Assembly (NCBI RefSeq): GCF_004210735.1
Contig: NZ_SDZL01000006.1
Span: forward strand, 1 to 64,000
Length of the DNA: 64,000 nucleotides
Origin: Brevundimonas sp.
Lineage (GTDB): Bacteria > Pseudomonadota > Alphaproteobacteria > Caulobacterales > Caulobacteraceae
Direction: 5' to 3'
In this document: positions 41,130-50,851 of the stretch, piece by piece
Position numbering within the stretch: position 1 is the first letter of the stretch
How the letters are laid out: each line of letters starts with the position of its first letter
Notes under the pieces: generated by a model
The model's database searches: none
Seen by the model: the letters and a program-made list of their open reading frames with translations, nothing else
What the model was told of the DNA's origin: nothing
Program-made: the position numbers and the translations under genes

Positions 41130-41275
41130 CCCTTCTCCCCTTGCGGGAGAAGGTGGCTTGCGAAGCAAGACGGATGAGGGGTTGCGAGACGTTTGAGATG
41201 GGCTTCCGTCTGGCGGTGGCGAGACCCCTCATCCGAGCGCCTTCGGCGCCCACCTTCTCCCACAAGGGGAGAAGG
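41130..41275. repeat. Palindromic interspersed repeat, family B, copy 2 (RIME-like)
   Basis: CCCTTCTCCCCTTGCGGGAGAAGGTGGCTTGCGAAGCAAGACGGATGAGGGG ... CCCCTCATCCGAGCGCCTTCGGCGCCCACCTTCTCCCACAAGGGGAGAAGG. Confidence 0.85.
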
Positions 41276-41367
41276 AAGAGATCGAGCGAAACTCCTGCGG
41301 CGTGAGCGCGTTGGTCGGCTCTTGCGTTTGCGCTATGACGCATAACCTTGGCTGTTCAGGACGACCG

Positions 41368-42246
41368 ATGTCTCATTCCCCCGCCCGCCTTCGCAAGGCG
41401 GTCCTGCCTGTCGCCGGTCTGGGCACGCGCGTGCTGCCCGGCACCAAGACCACGCCGAAGGAACTGCTGAACGTCGTCGACCGGCCGATCCTGTCCTACA
41501 TCGTCGAAGAGGCGCGCGAGGCGGGGATCGAGCACATCGTCTTCGTCACCGGCCGCGCCAAACAGGCGATCGAGGACTATTTCGATCACCAGATCGAGCT
41601 GGAGGCCCAGCTGGCGGCCAAGGGCAAGACCGAGATCCTGCAGATCATGAACGCCGAACTGGCCCAGGCCGGCGAGATGAGCTTCACCCGCCAGATGCAG
41701 CCCAAGGGGCTGGGCCACGCCGTCTGGTGCGCCCGCGACATCATCGGCCACGAGCCGTTCGCCGTCATCCTGCCCGACGTGATCGTGGATTCGCAGCCGG
41801 GCGCCCTGAAACAGCTGGCCGACATCTATGCCGAGGTCGGCGGCAACGTCATCGGCGTCGAGGCCGTGCCCGAGGCCGACACCCACAAATACGGCATCAT
41901 CGACCCCTCGTCGCAGGACGGCCGCCGCTTCGCCATGAAGGGGATGGTCGAAAAGCCCGCCCAGGGCACGGCCCCGTCGAACATGTCGATCTCGGGCCGC
42001 TACATCCTGCAGCCGGAAATCTTCGATCTGCTGGAGACGCAGGAACGCGGCGCCGGCGGCGAGATCCAGCTGACCGACGCCATGGCCCGGCTGATGCAGA
42101 GCCAGAGCTTCACCGCCTATGAATACGAGGGCGTGACCCACGACTGCGGCGACAAGATCGGCCTGCTGCGCGCCAACGTCGCCCTGGCGCTGAAGCGCCC
42201 CGACCTGGGCGACGCCGCCCGCAAGGCGATCGAGGCGCTGCTTTAG
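41368..42246 (+). CDS. galU: UTP-glucose-1-phosphate uridylyltransferase
   Basis: RKAVLPVAGLGTRVLPGTKTTPKELLNVVDRPILSYIVEEA; GLGHAVWCARDIIG. Confidence 0.96.
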   Translation: MSHSPARLRKAVLPVAGLGTRVLPGTKTTPKELLNVVDRPILSYIVEEAREAGIEHIVFVTGRAKQAIEDYFDHQIELEAQLAAKGKTEILQIMNAELAQAGEMSFTRQMQPKGLGHAVWCARDIIGHEPFAVILPDVIVDSQPGALKQLADIYAEVGGNVIGVEAVPEADTHKYGIIDPSSQDGRRFAMKGMVEKPAQGTAPSNMSISGRYILQPEIFDLLETQERGAGGEIQLTDAMARLMQSQSFTAYEYEGVTHDCGDKIGLLRANVALALKRPDLGDAARKAIEALL

Positions 42247-42248
42247 TC

Positions 42249-42674
42249 ATGATCCGGCCCATCGCACCCGCCGACGCGCCCGCCCTGCTGGGCGTCTGGC
42301 GCCGCGCGGTCGAGGCGACGCACCATTTCCTGTCCCCCGCGGAGATCGACGGCATCGAACCGGACGTGGCGGCTTATCTGGCAAGCGGCCAGGGCCTGTG
42401 GACGCTGGAGGCCGAGGGGCGGCCAGTCGGCTTCCTGGGGCTGGACGGCGACGAGCTGGCGGCCCTGTTCGTCGATCCGGACGCGCACCGCCGGGGTTAT
42501 GGCCGCGCCCTGACCCTGTACGCCCTCGCCCACGGCGCCGCGCGGTTGAAGGTCAACGAGGGCAACCCGGGCGCCCGCGCCTTCTACGAACGCATGGGTT
42601 TCGTCGCCGTCGGCCGAGCCGAGACCGACGACGCCGGACGCCCCTGGCCGCTGGTGCTGATGGCCCTGCCCTGA
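42249..42674 (+). CDS. GNAT family N-acetyltransferase
   Basis: MIRPIAPADAPALLGVWRRAVEATHHFLS...LFVDPDAHRRGYGRAL...VNEGNPGARAFYERMGFV. Confidence 0.92.
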   Translation: MIRPIAPADAPALLGVWRRAVEATHHFLSPAEIDGIEPDVAAYLASGQGLWTLEAEGRPVGFLGLDGDELAALFVDPDAHRRGYGRALTLYALAHGAARLKVNEGNPGARAFYERMGFVAVGRAETDDAGRPWPLVLMALP

Positions 42675-42719
42675 CGCCTGCGCCCGCGTTCGACGCAGCC
42701 GACCGCTAACCTGCGCGTC

Positions 42720-42872
42720 ATGGTTCTCCAATTTCAGACTTTTCAGACGGTTCAGACCCTGTTTTTTGGTCGGGATCTGGAACGACACGCCTCACCACCA
42801 CGCTTTCGTCCCTTCTCGCCATCGGTTAGCAAGAAGCCACAGACGAATACGAAGGTTCGACCATGCGCGTGA
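42720..42872 (+). other. Possible 50-aa leader ORF containing three 9-nt TTCAGACNN repeats, overlapping the sqdB start
   Basis: MVLQFQTFQTVQTLFFGRDLE...KVRPCA-stop; the TGA at 42870-42872 overlaps sqdB by 10 nt. No obvious SD. Confidence 0.3.
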
Positions 42873-44086
42873 TGATTCTGGGCGGCGACGGCTTCTGCGG
42901 CTGGCCCACGGCCCTGCACCTGTCGGCGCGCGGCTGGGACGTGCTGATCGTCGACAACCTCAGCCGCCGCAACATCGACAACGAGCTGGAGGTCCAGTCC
43001 CTGACTCCCATCCGCACCATGGGCGAGCGCATCGCCGCGTGGAATGAGATCAGCGGCAAGACTATCGAATTCCAGAACATCACGGTCGGCAAGGAATTCG
43101 ACCGCCTGGTCGCCCTGATCCGCGATTGGGCGCCGGACAGCGTCGTCCACTTCGCCGAACAGCGGGCCGCTCCCTATTCGATGAAGTCGGCGCGGCACAA
43201 GCTGTACACCGTCGACAACAATCTGAACGCCACCAACCACCTGCTCGCCGCCATCGTCGAGAGCGGGCGGGACGTGCATCTGGCGCACCTGGGGACCATG
43301 GGCGTCTATGGCTATACGACCGCTGGCCTGCGCATCCCCGAGGGCTATCTGAAGGTCACGGTGGACACCGACTTCGGTCCGACCGAGCAGGAGATCCTGT
43401 TCCCGCCGAACCCGGGGTCGATCTATCACATGACCAAGACCCAGGACGCCCTGCTGTTCCAGTTCTACGCCAGGAACGACGGCCTGCGGATCACCGACCT
43501 GCACCAGGGCATCGTCTGGGGCGCCCAGACCGAAGAGACCCGTCAGGACGAGCGACTGATCAACCGCTTCGACTATGACGGCGACTACGGCACCGTCCTG
43601 AACCGCTTCCTGATGCAGGGCGCGCTTGGCTATCCGCTGACGGTGCATGGCTCGGGCGGCCAGACGCGGGCCTTCATCCACATTCAGGACACGGTGCGCT
43701 GTGTCGAGCTGGCGCTGAACAACCCGCCGAAATCGGGCGACCGGGTCAAGATCCTGAACCAGATGACCGAGAGCCGCCGCGTCCGCGACCTGGCCGCCAT
43801 GGTCGCCGCCATGACGGGAGCCGAGGTCCACAACGTCGCCAATCCGCGTCAGGAGGCGGACGAGAACGACCTGGTCGTCGCCAACGACCAGTTCCGCGAG
43901 CTGGGTCTGAAGCCGATCACCTTGGCCGAGGGCCTGATGGCCGACGTCACCGACATCGCCCGTCGCTACGCCGACCGCGCCGACCGGTCCAAGATCCCCT
44001 GCGTCTCCAGCTGGAACGGCGAGCGGGCCGAGGCGCTGCAATCGCAGGCCGCGGTGAAGGCCGCCCCACAAGCCGGAGCCGCCTGA
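42863..44086 (+). CDS. sqdB: NAD-dependent epimerase, UDP-sulfoquinovose synthase-like
   Basis: MRVMILGGDGFCGWPTALHLSARGWDVLIVDNLSRRNIDNELEVQSLTPI; VVHFAEQRAAPYSMKS; LGTMGVYGY; SIYHMTKTQDA. Confidence 0.85.
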   Translation: MRVMILGGDGFCGWPTALHLSARGWDVLIVDNLSRRNIDNELEVQSLTPIRTMGERIAAWNEISGKTIEFQNITVGKEFDRLVALIRDWAPDSVVHFAEQRAAPYSMKSARHKLYTVDNNLNATNHLLAAIVESGRDVHLAHLGTMGVYGYTTAGLRIPEGYLKVTVDTDFGPTEQEILFPPNPGSIYHMTKTQDALLFQFYARNDGLRITDLHQGIVWGAQTEETRQDERLINRFDYDGDYGTVLNRFLMQGALGYPLTVHGSGGQTRAFIHIQDTVRCVELALNNPPKSGDRVKILNQMTESRRVRDLAAMVAAMTGAEVHNVANPRQEADENDLVVANDQFRELGLKPITLAEGLMADVTDIARRYADRADRSKIPCVSSWNGERAEALQSQAAVKAAPQAGAA

Positions 44087-44120
44087 GGTCTTGCCCGACA
44101 TCCCCGCTCCCGCAGACACG

Positions 44121-44999
44121 ATGACCGACCTCGCGCGCCGCCCCGCCCTGCTGGTGTTCGGCGGCGGCTGGTTGGGGCGGGCGGCGGCCCGCGATGCCGT
44201 GCGTCGGGGCGGACGCGCCGTGCTGACCTCGCGCGACGCCGAACGCCGGGCGGCGTTGATCGCCGAGGGCTTCGGCGCCGTCGATCCCGCCGATACGACC
44301 GCGCTCAAGGCCGCCGTCGCCGCCGCCACGGCCATCCTGGTCACCGCCCCGCCGGACGCCAACGGCTGCCCCGGCGCGCGGGCCCTCCTGCCGGCGCTGG
44401 GCGGCGACGTCTGGCCCGACTGGATCGGCTATGTCTCGTCCACCGCCGTCTACGGCGACCGCGACGGCGGCTGGGCCTTCGAGGATGACGCCCTGAACGC
44501 CGCGACGTTGGAGGGCGCGCGCCGGGTCAAGGCTGAGCAGGACTGGCTGGACGCCGGGCGCGGCATGGGTCTGACGGTCCAGCTGTTCCGCCTGCCCGCC
44601 CTCTATGGCCCCGGCCGCTCGGCGCTGGAGCGCCTGTGGGACGGCACGGCGCGGATCGTGCGCAAGCCGGGCCAGGTGTTCAACCGCATCCACGTCGACG
44701 ACGCCGTGGCCGGTTTCTTCGCCTCCATGGCGCGCCCGCATCCGGGCCGGGCCTACACCCTGGCCGACGACGAACCCGCCCCGGCCGACGCCGTCATCGA
44801 ATGGGCCGCCGCGCGCCTGGGTCTGCCGCGCCCGGCAGAGATCGATCTGGACGAGCCGTCGGTGTCCGACGCCATGCGCCGCTTCTATCGCGACTCCAAA
44901 CGCCTCTCGAACGCCCGCGCCAAGGCCGAACTGGGCTGGCGCCCGCGCTATCCCGGCTACCGCGAGGGGCTGGAGGCGATCATGGACGCCCGGACCTGA
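44121..44999 (+). CDS. NAD(P)-binding SDR/epimerase-like protein (YeeZ-type)
   Basis: LLVFGGGWLGRAAARDAVRRGGRAVLTSRD; YVSSTAVYGDRDGGW; NRIHVDDAVAGF. Confidence 0.85.
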   Translation: MTDLARRPALLVFGGGWLGRAAARDAVRRGGRAVLTSRDAERRAALIAEGFGAVDPADTTALKAAVAAATAILVTAPPDANGCPGARALLPALGGDVWPDWIGYVSSTAVYGDRDGGWAFEDDALNAATLEGARRVKAEQDWLDAGRGMGLTVQLFRLPALYGPGRSALERLWDGTARIVRKPGQVFNRIHVDDAVAGFFASMARPHPGRAYTLADDEPAPADAVIEWAAARLGLPRPAEIDLDEPSVSDAMRRFYRDSKRLSNARAKAELGWRPRYPGYREGLEAIMDART

Positions 45000-45012
45000 G
45001 CGGAGACCGCCG

Positions 45013-45378
45013 ATGACCGACCACGCCACGCCCAACCTGCCGTCCCGGGATTTCGACCGGACCGAGGCCTTCTATGCGGCGCTGGGGTTCGAGCGGACCT
45101 GGCGTGACCACGGCTGGATGATCCTGAAGCGCGGCGGGCTGGCGCTGGAGTTCTTTCCCTTTCCCGACCTGGATCCGGCCACCAGCTCGTTCGGCTGCTG
45201 CCTGCGGCTGGATGACCTGGACGCCTTCTACACCGCCTGCGAGGCCGCCGGGATCAGGGAAGGCGCGGCCCAGCCGCCCCGCCTGCACCGCCCAACGCTG
45301 ACGCCGTCCGGCCTGCGCATCGGCGGCCTGATCGACCCCGACGGGACCTTGCTTCGGCTGGTGCAAAACCCGGCCTGA
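45013..45378 (+). CDS. VOC/bleomycin-resistance-like protein
   Basis: NLPSRDFDRTEAFYAALGFERTWRDHGWMILKRGGLALEFFPF...LIDPDGTLLRLVQ. Confidence 0.85.
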   Translation: MTDHATPNLPSRDFDRTEAFYAALGFERTWRDHGWMILKRGGLALEFFPFPDLDPATSSFGCCLRLDDLDAFYTACEAAGIREGAAQPPRLHRPTLTPSGLRIGGLIDPDGTLLRLVQNPA

Positions 45379-45398
45379 ACGCACAGCGCGCCCGTGAA

Positions 45399-45438
45399 GC
45401 GCTCAAGCAGCGAGCGACCGCGTCGCTCGCGTTAGCGC
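45399..45438 (+). repeat. Nested-hairpin element, family C (long form)
   Basis: GCGCT-CAAGCA-GCGAGCGAC-CGC-GTCGCTCGC-GTT-AGCGC; differs from 31901-31940 at 3 positions. Confidence 0.75.
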
Positions 45439-45448
45439 CTCTTCCTGC

Positions 45449-46057
45449 CTAGAAAGGCAGGATGTTGCGCTGGCGGCTGTAGCTCATGGTGCCGACATTG
45501 GCGCCCAGGCGCAGGCCGACGCCGGTGCGGATGGGGGCCAGGACGATGCCGTCGGCGCGCTGATAGTTCACGCCCAGACCGGCGATCAGATAGGCCGAGC
45601 CTTCCACGCCGGGGTAGCGGCGATAGATCATGTCGGGGTGGAACAGGCCGTAGACCAGGGTGAAGACCCGGCTGGCGTTGCCGCCCCAGTCCCAGCCGAT
45701 CGAGGCGCCCTGCCAGAACACCTCCTGCGAGGCGGACAGGTCCTTCATGTGCAGCGCGCCGCGCCCATAGCGCAGGCCGGCGACAGCCGCGCCGGACGCT
45801 TCCTCGCCCGCGATATAGGCGGTGGGGCGGTCGCCCTGATCGGAGAAGACGCGTTCGATGGCGCCGCCGATGGCTTCCGAGGCGATGCCCAGTTCGCGCG
45901 ATCCGGCCGCGACCAGTTCGTCGAACGTATAGGCGGGGGCCGTGTTGTCGGACCGGATCGGATAGTTGGGGTCGGCCGGCTGGCGCGTGGCGCAGGCGCC
46001 CAGGGCCGAGGTCGAGGCGACGGCCAGGCCGGAGGCGAGAAGGTGGCGGCGATGCAT
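45449..46057 (-). CDS. eipA: DUF1134/EipA-family envelope protein
   Basis: Signal/lipoprotein N-terminus; FDELVAAGSRELGIASEAIGGAIERVFSDQGDRPTAYIAGEEASGAAVAGLRYGRGALHMK...SIGWDWGGNASRVFTLVYGL. Confidence 0.75.
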   Translation of the reverse strand: MHRRHLLASGLAVASTSALGACATRQPADPNYPIRSDNTAPAYTFDELVAAGSRELGIASEAIGGAIERVFSDQGDRPTAYIAGEEASGAAVAGLRYGRGALHMKDLSASQEVFWQGASIGWDWGGNASRVFTLVYGLFHPDMIYRRYPGVEGSAYLIAGLGVNYQRADGIVLAPIRTGVGLRLGANVGTMSYSRQRNILPF

Positions 46058-46141
46058 GTCGATGGCTCCGGTCGATTTCGACGCGCCCGACTCATCGCGG
46101 GCCCTGCCGCGCACCGTCGCCGCGCTTTGCGGCAGCCTTGG

Positions 46142-46170
46142 GGCTGTAAGGTTAACCGGAGCTTACAGCC
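46142..46170. promoter_or_regulatory. Perfect 9-bp inverted repeat containing a CtrA-like TTAA-N7-TTAC site upstream of eipA
   Basis: GGCTGTAAG-GTTAACCGGAG-CTTACAGCC; TTAA 46152-46155, N7, TTAC 46163-46166. Confidence 0.5.
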
Positions 46171-46191
46171 GGGCCTCGCTCACTGCCGCCC

Positions 46192-46295
46192 GCCTCAAGT
46201 AGCGCAAAGCGCGGTAGGCCCTGAACCGGCCTCAAGCAGCCCGAAGGGCGGTAGGCCAAGCCTCCGGCCTCAAGCAGCCCGAAGGGCGGTAGGCC
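46192..46295 (+). repeat. Three tandem short-form family C nested hairpins (copies 2 and 3 at 38-bp period)
   Basis: 46192-46219 GCCT-CAAGTA-GCGC-AAA-GCGC-GGT-AGGC; 46228-46257 and 46266-46295 GGCCT-CAAGCA-GCCC-GAA-GGGC-GGT-AGGCC. Confidence 0.85.
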
Positions 46296-46303
46296 CCCTA
46301 AGA

Positions 46304-46852
46304 TCAATGCTTGTCGGTCTTGCTGGCGACCCAGTCCATCACGGCCAGCAGCACGCCCGAGGCGACGAAGGTCAGGTGGATGATCACCGCCCACATCAGC
46401 CCCGCCTCGTCCAGCGGATGGCCCGGCTTGCCGATGTTCATGAAGCTTTTCAGCAGATAGATGGCCGAGATCGCCACGATGGAGGCGATCAGCTTCATCT
46501 TCAGGCCCGAGAAGTCGACCGTGCCCATCCACGGCGGCCGGTCTACATGGTCCTCGTCCAGATCCAGTTTGGAGACGAAATTCTCGTAGCCGGAATACAG
46601 GACGATCAACAGCAGATTGCCCGCCAGCGACAGGTCCACCAGGCTGAGGATAGCCAGGATGGCGCCGTCCGAATTCATGTGCCCTTCGCCGATCACGAAG
46701 GCCTGCGGCACATAATAGAACAGTTCGCGCACGAAGACGGTCAGCAGCATGAACAGCGCCGCCACCAGACCCAGATAGAAGGGCGCCATCAGCCAGCGCG
46801 CGCGGAACAGGTTCCGCTCGAACGTCGTCTCGGCCCAGGGTTTCTTGGTCAT
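46304..46852 (-). CDS. UPF0114/TIGR00645 family membrane protein
   Basis: FERNLFRARWLMAPFYLGLVAALFMLL; LVDLSLAGNLLLIVLYSGYENFVSKLD; LLKSFMNI. Confidence 0.92.
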   Translation of the reverse strand: MTKKPWAETTFERNLFRARWLMAPFYLGLVAALFMLLTVFVRELFYYVPQAFVIGEGHMNSDGAILAILSLVDLSLAGNLLLIVLYSGYENFVSKLDLDEDHVDRPPWMGTVDFSGLKMKLIASIVAISAIYLLKSFMNIGKPGHPLDEAGLMWAVIIHLTFVASGVLLAVMDWVASKTDKH

Positions 46853-46855
46853 CGA

Positions 46856-49264
46856 TCAGGCCCTCAGTTCGGCGCCGGCCCTGGCGGCGGCAGCGGTGAT
46901 CTTGCCGGTCAGGGCCTCGATCTCGGTGTCGGTCAGGGTGGCTTCGCGCGGCTGGATCACGACCTCCAGCGCGACGGACTTCTGTCCCTCGGGCACGCCC
47001 TGGCCGCGATAGACGTCGAACACGCGCACGTCGGCGATCAACGCCTTGTCCGCCCCAACCACGGCCTTGACCAGATCGCCCGCCGGGCGGTCGCCATCGA
47101 CCAGGAAGGCGAAGTCGCGGGTCAGGGGTTGCAGCGGCGGCAGATCGGCCGCCGGGCGCGCCTTGCCCCGGGCGACGCGCGGCTCGGGCACTGCGTCCAG
47201 CATGACCTCGAAGGCGACCATCGGCGCATCGGCGCCCAGCGCCTTCAGCGTGCGCGGATGCAGGGCGCCGAACTCGGCCACCACCACCTTGGGGCCCAGC
47301 TGCAGGCGGGCCGATTGACCCGGCCGCCACCAGTCGCGATTCTGTCCCTCGACCAGCTGCAGGGACGCGACCGGCGCGCCCAGCTCTTCCAGCAGGGCCA
47401 TCAGGTCGCCCTTGAGCGCATACAGCGCCTGTTCCGGCTGGCCGCTCCAGTGGCGGGCGGCGTGGGGCGCGATCAGACCGGCGATGACCGTCTTCTGGTC
47501 GCCGGGGCGGTCGCCCAGATAGATCGGACCGATCTCGAACAGGGCCGCGTCGGCGTGGCCGCGCGCGGCGTTGCGCGCCGCCGCCTGGATCAGGTTCGGC
47601 AGCACTGACGGACGCATGCAGTCCAGTTCCGACGCGATCGGGTTTTGCAGCACCAGTCGCTCCGACCCGCCGCCGAAAGCCTCGGCGATCTTGCGGCTGG
47701 TGAAGGACCAGGTGACGGCCTCGCCATAGCCCATGGCCGCCAGCGCCCGGCGGGCGATGCGGATGCGGGTCTGGCGCGGGCTCAGCACGCCACGCGCGGG
47801 TCGGGCGACCTGCGGCAACGGCGTCGACGGCAGGGCGCCGTAGCCGGCGATGCGCGCGACCTCTTCCACCAGATCGGCGGGGCCATCGACATCACGGCGC
47901 CACGATGGCGGCGTGACCCGCCACGGCGAACCGGGAGCGATGTCAAAGCCCAGCGCCTTCAGGATGTCGGCGATGCGGTCGTCGCCCAGCGTCAGGCCCG
48001 ACAGGCGCGCGACATAGGCCGGATCGAAATCCAGCGGCTGCGGCAGGGCGGGCGTCTGACCGGCGGCCACGATGTCCGACGGTTCGCCGCCGCACAGGTC
48101 CAGGATCAGGCGCGTCGCCAGCTCCAGCCCCGGCACGACCGAGGCCGTGTCCACGCCACGCGCGAACCGGTACTGGGCGTCGGAGCTGATGGTCAGGGTC
48201 CGCCCGGTCTGGGCCGTGACGATGGGGTCGAACCAGGCGGATTCCAGGAAGACGTCGACCGTCTGATCCGAACAGCCGGTGCTCTCGCCGCCCATGACGC
48301 CGCCCAGGCCGATGGGCCGTTCGCCCGCCGCGTCGGCGATCACGCACATGGCCGGATCGACCTGATAGGTCTTGCCGTCCAGCGCGATCAGATGCTCGTG
48401 CTCGCCGGTATCGCTGGCGATCTGGCCGCCGCGCACGACGATCTCGGCCCCGACCAGCTTGGCCGCGTCATAGACGTGCAGCGGCCGCGCCTGATCATAG
48501 GCGATCAGGTTGGTCACATCGACCAGCCGGTTGATCGAGCGCAGGCCGATGGCCGTCAGGCGGCGCTGCAGCCAGTCGGGCGACGGCCCATTCTTCACGC
48601 CCCGGATCAGGCGACCGGCGAAGACCGGGCACATCTCGGGCGCCTCGATCCGCACCGCTATCGGCGACGGGAATCCGCCGCGCACCGGCGCGATGTCATA
48701 GGTCTTCAGCGTGCCGACACCCGCCGCCGCCAGGTCGCGCGCGATGCCCGCCACGCCCAGCCAGTCGGGCCGGTTCGGCGTCACCTCGAAATCGATCACC
48801 GGCTCGGCCCCGAACACCGCCGCCGCGGGGGTCCCGACCGCCAGCGTGTCGGGCAGTTCCTGAATGCCGTCGCTGTCGTCGGCCAGCTCCAGCTCGGAGG
48901 CCGAACACAGCATGCCGTTCGACACCACGCCGCGCACCGGCTTCTCGACCAGGGTCACGCCCAGGCCGGGCACGTAAGCGCCGATGGGGGCGTAGATGGT
49001 GGTCAGGCCCGGGCGCGCATTCGGCGCGCCGCAGACGATCTCCTTCATGCCGTCCACCGTCTCGACCTGGCAGACCTGCAGCCGGTCGGCGTTCGGATGG
49101 CGCTCGGCCGAGACGATCTTGGCCACCGTGAACGGCGCCAGCTTGGCGGTCGGGTCCGAGACATGCTCGACCTCCAGCCCGGCCATGGTCATGGCCTCGG
49201 CGATGGCGTGAACGTCAGCGTCGGTCTCGAGATGGTTCTTGAGCCAGGACAGGGTGAATTTCAT
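46856..49264 (-). CDS. pheT: Phenylalanine-tRNA ligase beta subunit
   Basis: [72 protein letters not shown]. Confidence 0.97.
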   Translation of the reverse strand: MKFTLSWLKNHLETDADVHAIAEAMTMAGLEVEHVSDPTAKLAPFTVAKIVSAERHPNADRLQVCQVETVDGMKEIVCGAPNARPGLTTIYAPIGAYVPGLGVTLVEKPVRGVVSNGMLCSASELELADDSDGIQELPDTLAVGTPAAAVFGAEPVIDFEVTPNRPDWLGVAGIARDLAAAGVGTLKTYDIAPVRGGFPSPIAVRIEAPEMCPVFAGRLIRGVKNGPSPDWLQRRLTAIGLRSINRLVDVTNLIAYDQARPLHVYDAAKLVGAEIVVRGGQIASDTGEHEHLIALDGKTYQVDPAMCVIADAAGERPIGLGGVMGGESTGCSDQTVDVFLESAWFDPIVTAQTGRTLTISSDAQYRFARGVDTASVVPGLELATRLILDLCGGEPSDIVAAGQTPALPQPLDFDPAYVARLSGLTLGDDRIADILKALGFDIAPGSPWRVTPPSWRRDVDGPADLVEEVARIAGYGALPSTPLPQVARPARGVLSPRQTRIRIARRALAAMGYGEAVTWSFTSRKIAEAFGGGSERLVLQNPIASELDCMRPSVLPNLIQAAARNAARGHADAALFEIGPIYLGDRPGDQKTVIAGLIAPHAARHWSGQPEQALYALKGDLMALLEELGAPVASLQLVEGQNRDWWRPGQSARLQLGPKVVVAEFGALHPRTLKALGADAPMVAFEVMLDAVPEPRVARGKARPAADLPPLQPLTRDFAFLVDGDRPAGDLVKAVVGADKALIADVRVFDVYRGQGVPEGQKSVALEVVIQPREATLTDTEIEALTGKITAAAARAGAELRA

Positions 49265-49274
49265 CGTCGTGTCC

Positions 49275-50390
49275 TCAGCTCAGGCCGCTGGCGGCGTTCG
49301 GCGCCGTGAAGGCCGAGAAGCCGTAGTTCTTCATCCACCGCACGTCCGCCTCGAACATGGGGCGCAGGTCGGTGATGCCGTATTTCAGCATGGCCAGGCG
49401 GTCGACGCCCATGCCGAAGGCGAAGCCCTGCCATTCGGCCGGGTCCAGACCGCAGCTGCGCAGCACGTTCGGATGCACCATGCCGCAGCCCAGGATCTCC
49501 ATCCAGCTGTCGCCCTGGTTCAGCTTCAGCTCGCCGCCCGATCGGTCGCAGCGGATGTCCATTTCCGCCGACGGCTCGGTGAAGGGGAAGTGGTGCGGAC
49601 GGAAGCGCGCGTCGATGCTGTCCATCTCGAAGAAGCGCGCCAGGAAGGTCTCCAGCGTCCACTTCAGATGGCCCATGTGGATGTCGCGGTCGATCACCAG
49701 ACCCTCGACCTGATGGAACATCGGCGTGTGGGTGGCGTCGGAATCCTTACGGAAGGTGCGGCCCGGCGCGATGATGCGGATCGGCGGCTCCTGACCCGTG
49801 GCGATCCACGGGGCCTCGGGCTTGTCGCCTGTCGTCTGCATCGTCCGCACCTGCACCGGGCTGGTGTGGGTGCGCAGCACCTTGCGCTCGCCCGTCTCCG
49901 GGTCGGGCTGCAGGAAGAAGGTGTCGTGCATCTCCCGCGCCGGGTGTTTGGGCGGGAAGTTCAGGGCGGTGAAATTGTGGAAGTCGTCCTCGATGTCCGG
50001 GCCCTCGGCCACGGCGAAACCCATTTCGGCGAAGATGTGGGTGACCTCGTCCATCACCTGCATGGTCGGGTGCACGCCCCCCCTGCGACGCGGACGCGAC
50101 GGCAGGGTCAGATCGACCCGTTCAGCCAGCAATTTCGCGTCCAGCTCGGCGGCTTCCAGCAGCGCCTTGCGGTCGGCGACGGCGGCGGATACGCGGTCGC
50201 GCAGGCCATTGATGACCGGCCCGTTTTCGCGCCGCTCGTCCGGGCTCATCGCGCCCATCCCCTTCAGCAGGCCGGAGATGACGCCGGTCTTGCCGAGCGC
50301 CGAGACGCGGATCTCCTCGATCGCCGACACCGTCTCGGCCGAGCCGATGGCGTTGATGAGGTCCAGTTCCAGTTGGGAAAGGTCGGTCAT
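49275..50390 (-). CDS. pheS: Phenylalanine-tRNA ligase alpha subunit
   Basis: [71 protein letters not shown]. Confidence 0.97.
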   Translation of the reverse strand: MTDLSQLELDLINAIGSAETVSAIEEIRVSALGKTGVISGLLKGMGAMSPDERRENGPVINGLRDRVSAAVADRKALLEAAELDAKLLAERVDLTLPSRPRRRGGVHPTMQVMDEVTHIFAEMGFAVAEGPDIEDDFHNFTALNFPPKHPAREMHDTFFLQPDPETGERKVLRTHTSPVQVRTMQTTGDKPEAPWIATGQEPPIRIIAPGRTFRKDSDATHTPMFHQVEGLVIDRDIHMGHLKWTLETFLARFFEMDSIDARFRPHHFPFTEPSAEMDIRCDRSGGELKLNQGDSWMEILGCGMVHPNVLRSCGLDPAEWQGFAFGMGVDRLAMLKYGITDLRPMFEADVRWMKNYGFSAFTAPNAASGLS

Positions 50391-50421
50391 AAGGGTCCGT
50401 CTAGCGGTTGCGGTCCAAAGC

Positions 50422-50455
50422 AAAAAGCCCCCCGGCGCGGGCCGGAGGGCTTTTG
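50422..50455 (-). terminator. Terminator between rplT and pheS
   Basis: AAAAAGCCCCCCGGCGCGGGCCGGAGGGCTTTTGC; GC stem with T-run on the minus strand. Confidence 0.75.
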
Positions 50456-50477
50456 CTCGATCCCGTGCGGGAAAGAC

Positions 50478-50831
50478 TTAGGCCAGGGCCGCGCGAACCT
50501 TGTCGGCGACGGCCTTGAAGCCGGCTTCGTCGGCCGCGATGTCGGCCAGGACCTTGCGGTCCAGTTCGATGCCGGCCTTGTCCAGGCCGTGGATGAACTG
50601 CGAATAGGTGAAGCCTTCGGCGCGGGCCGCGGCGTTGATGCGCTGGATCCACAGGGCGCGGAAGTTGCGCTTCTTGTTGCGACGGTCGCGGTAAGCGTAC
50701 TGGCCGGCGCGATCGACGGCGGCCTTGGCGGTGCGGATGGTGTTCTTGCGGCGGCCGTAGAAGCCCTTGGCCTGCTTCAGAACCTTCTTGTGCTTGGCGT
50801 GGGACGTAACGCCCCGTTTCACGCGAGCCAT
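50478..50831 (-). CDS. rplT: 50S ribosomal protein L20
   Basis: [68 protein letters not shown]. Confidence 0.98.
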   Translation of the reverse strand: MARVKRGVTSHAKHKKVLKQAKGFYGRRKNTIRTAKAAVDRAGQYAYRDRRNKKRNFRALWIQRINAAARAEGFTYSQFIHGLDKAGIELDRKVLADIAADEAGFKAVADKVRAALA

Positions 50832-50851
50832 GATGTTTTTCCTTCGGGTGA

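Noticed and set aside
37788-41168. 1126-aa apparent fusion of an N-terminal extension with GlmM
   Set aside because: The extension is antisense to glmS and only in frame by chance; glmM has a proper GTG start at 39137.
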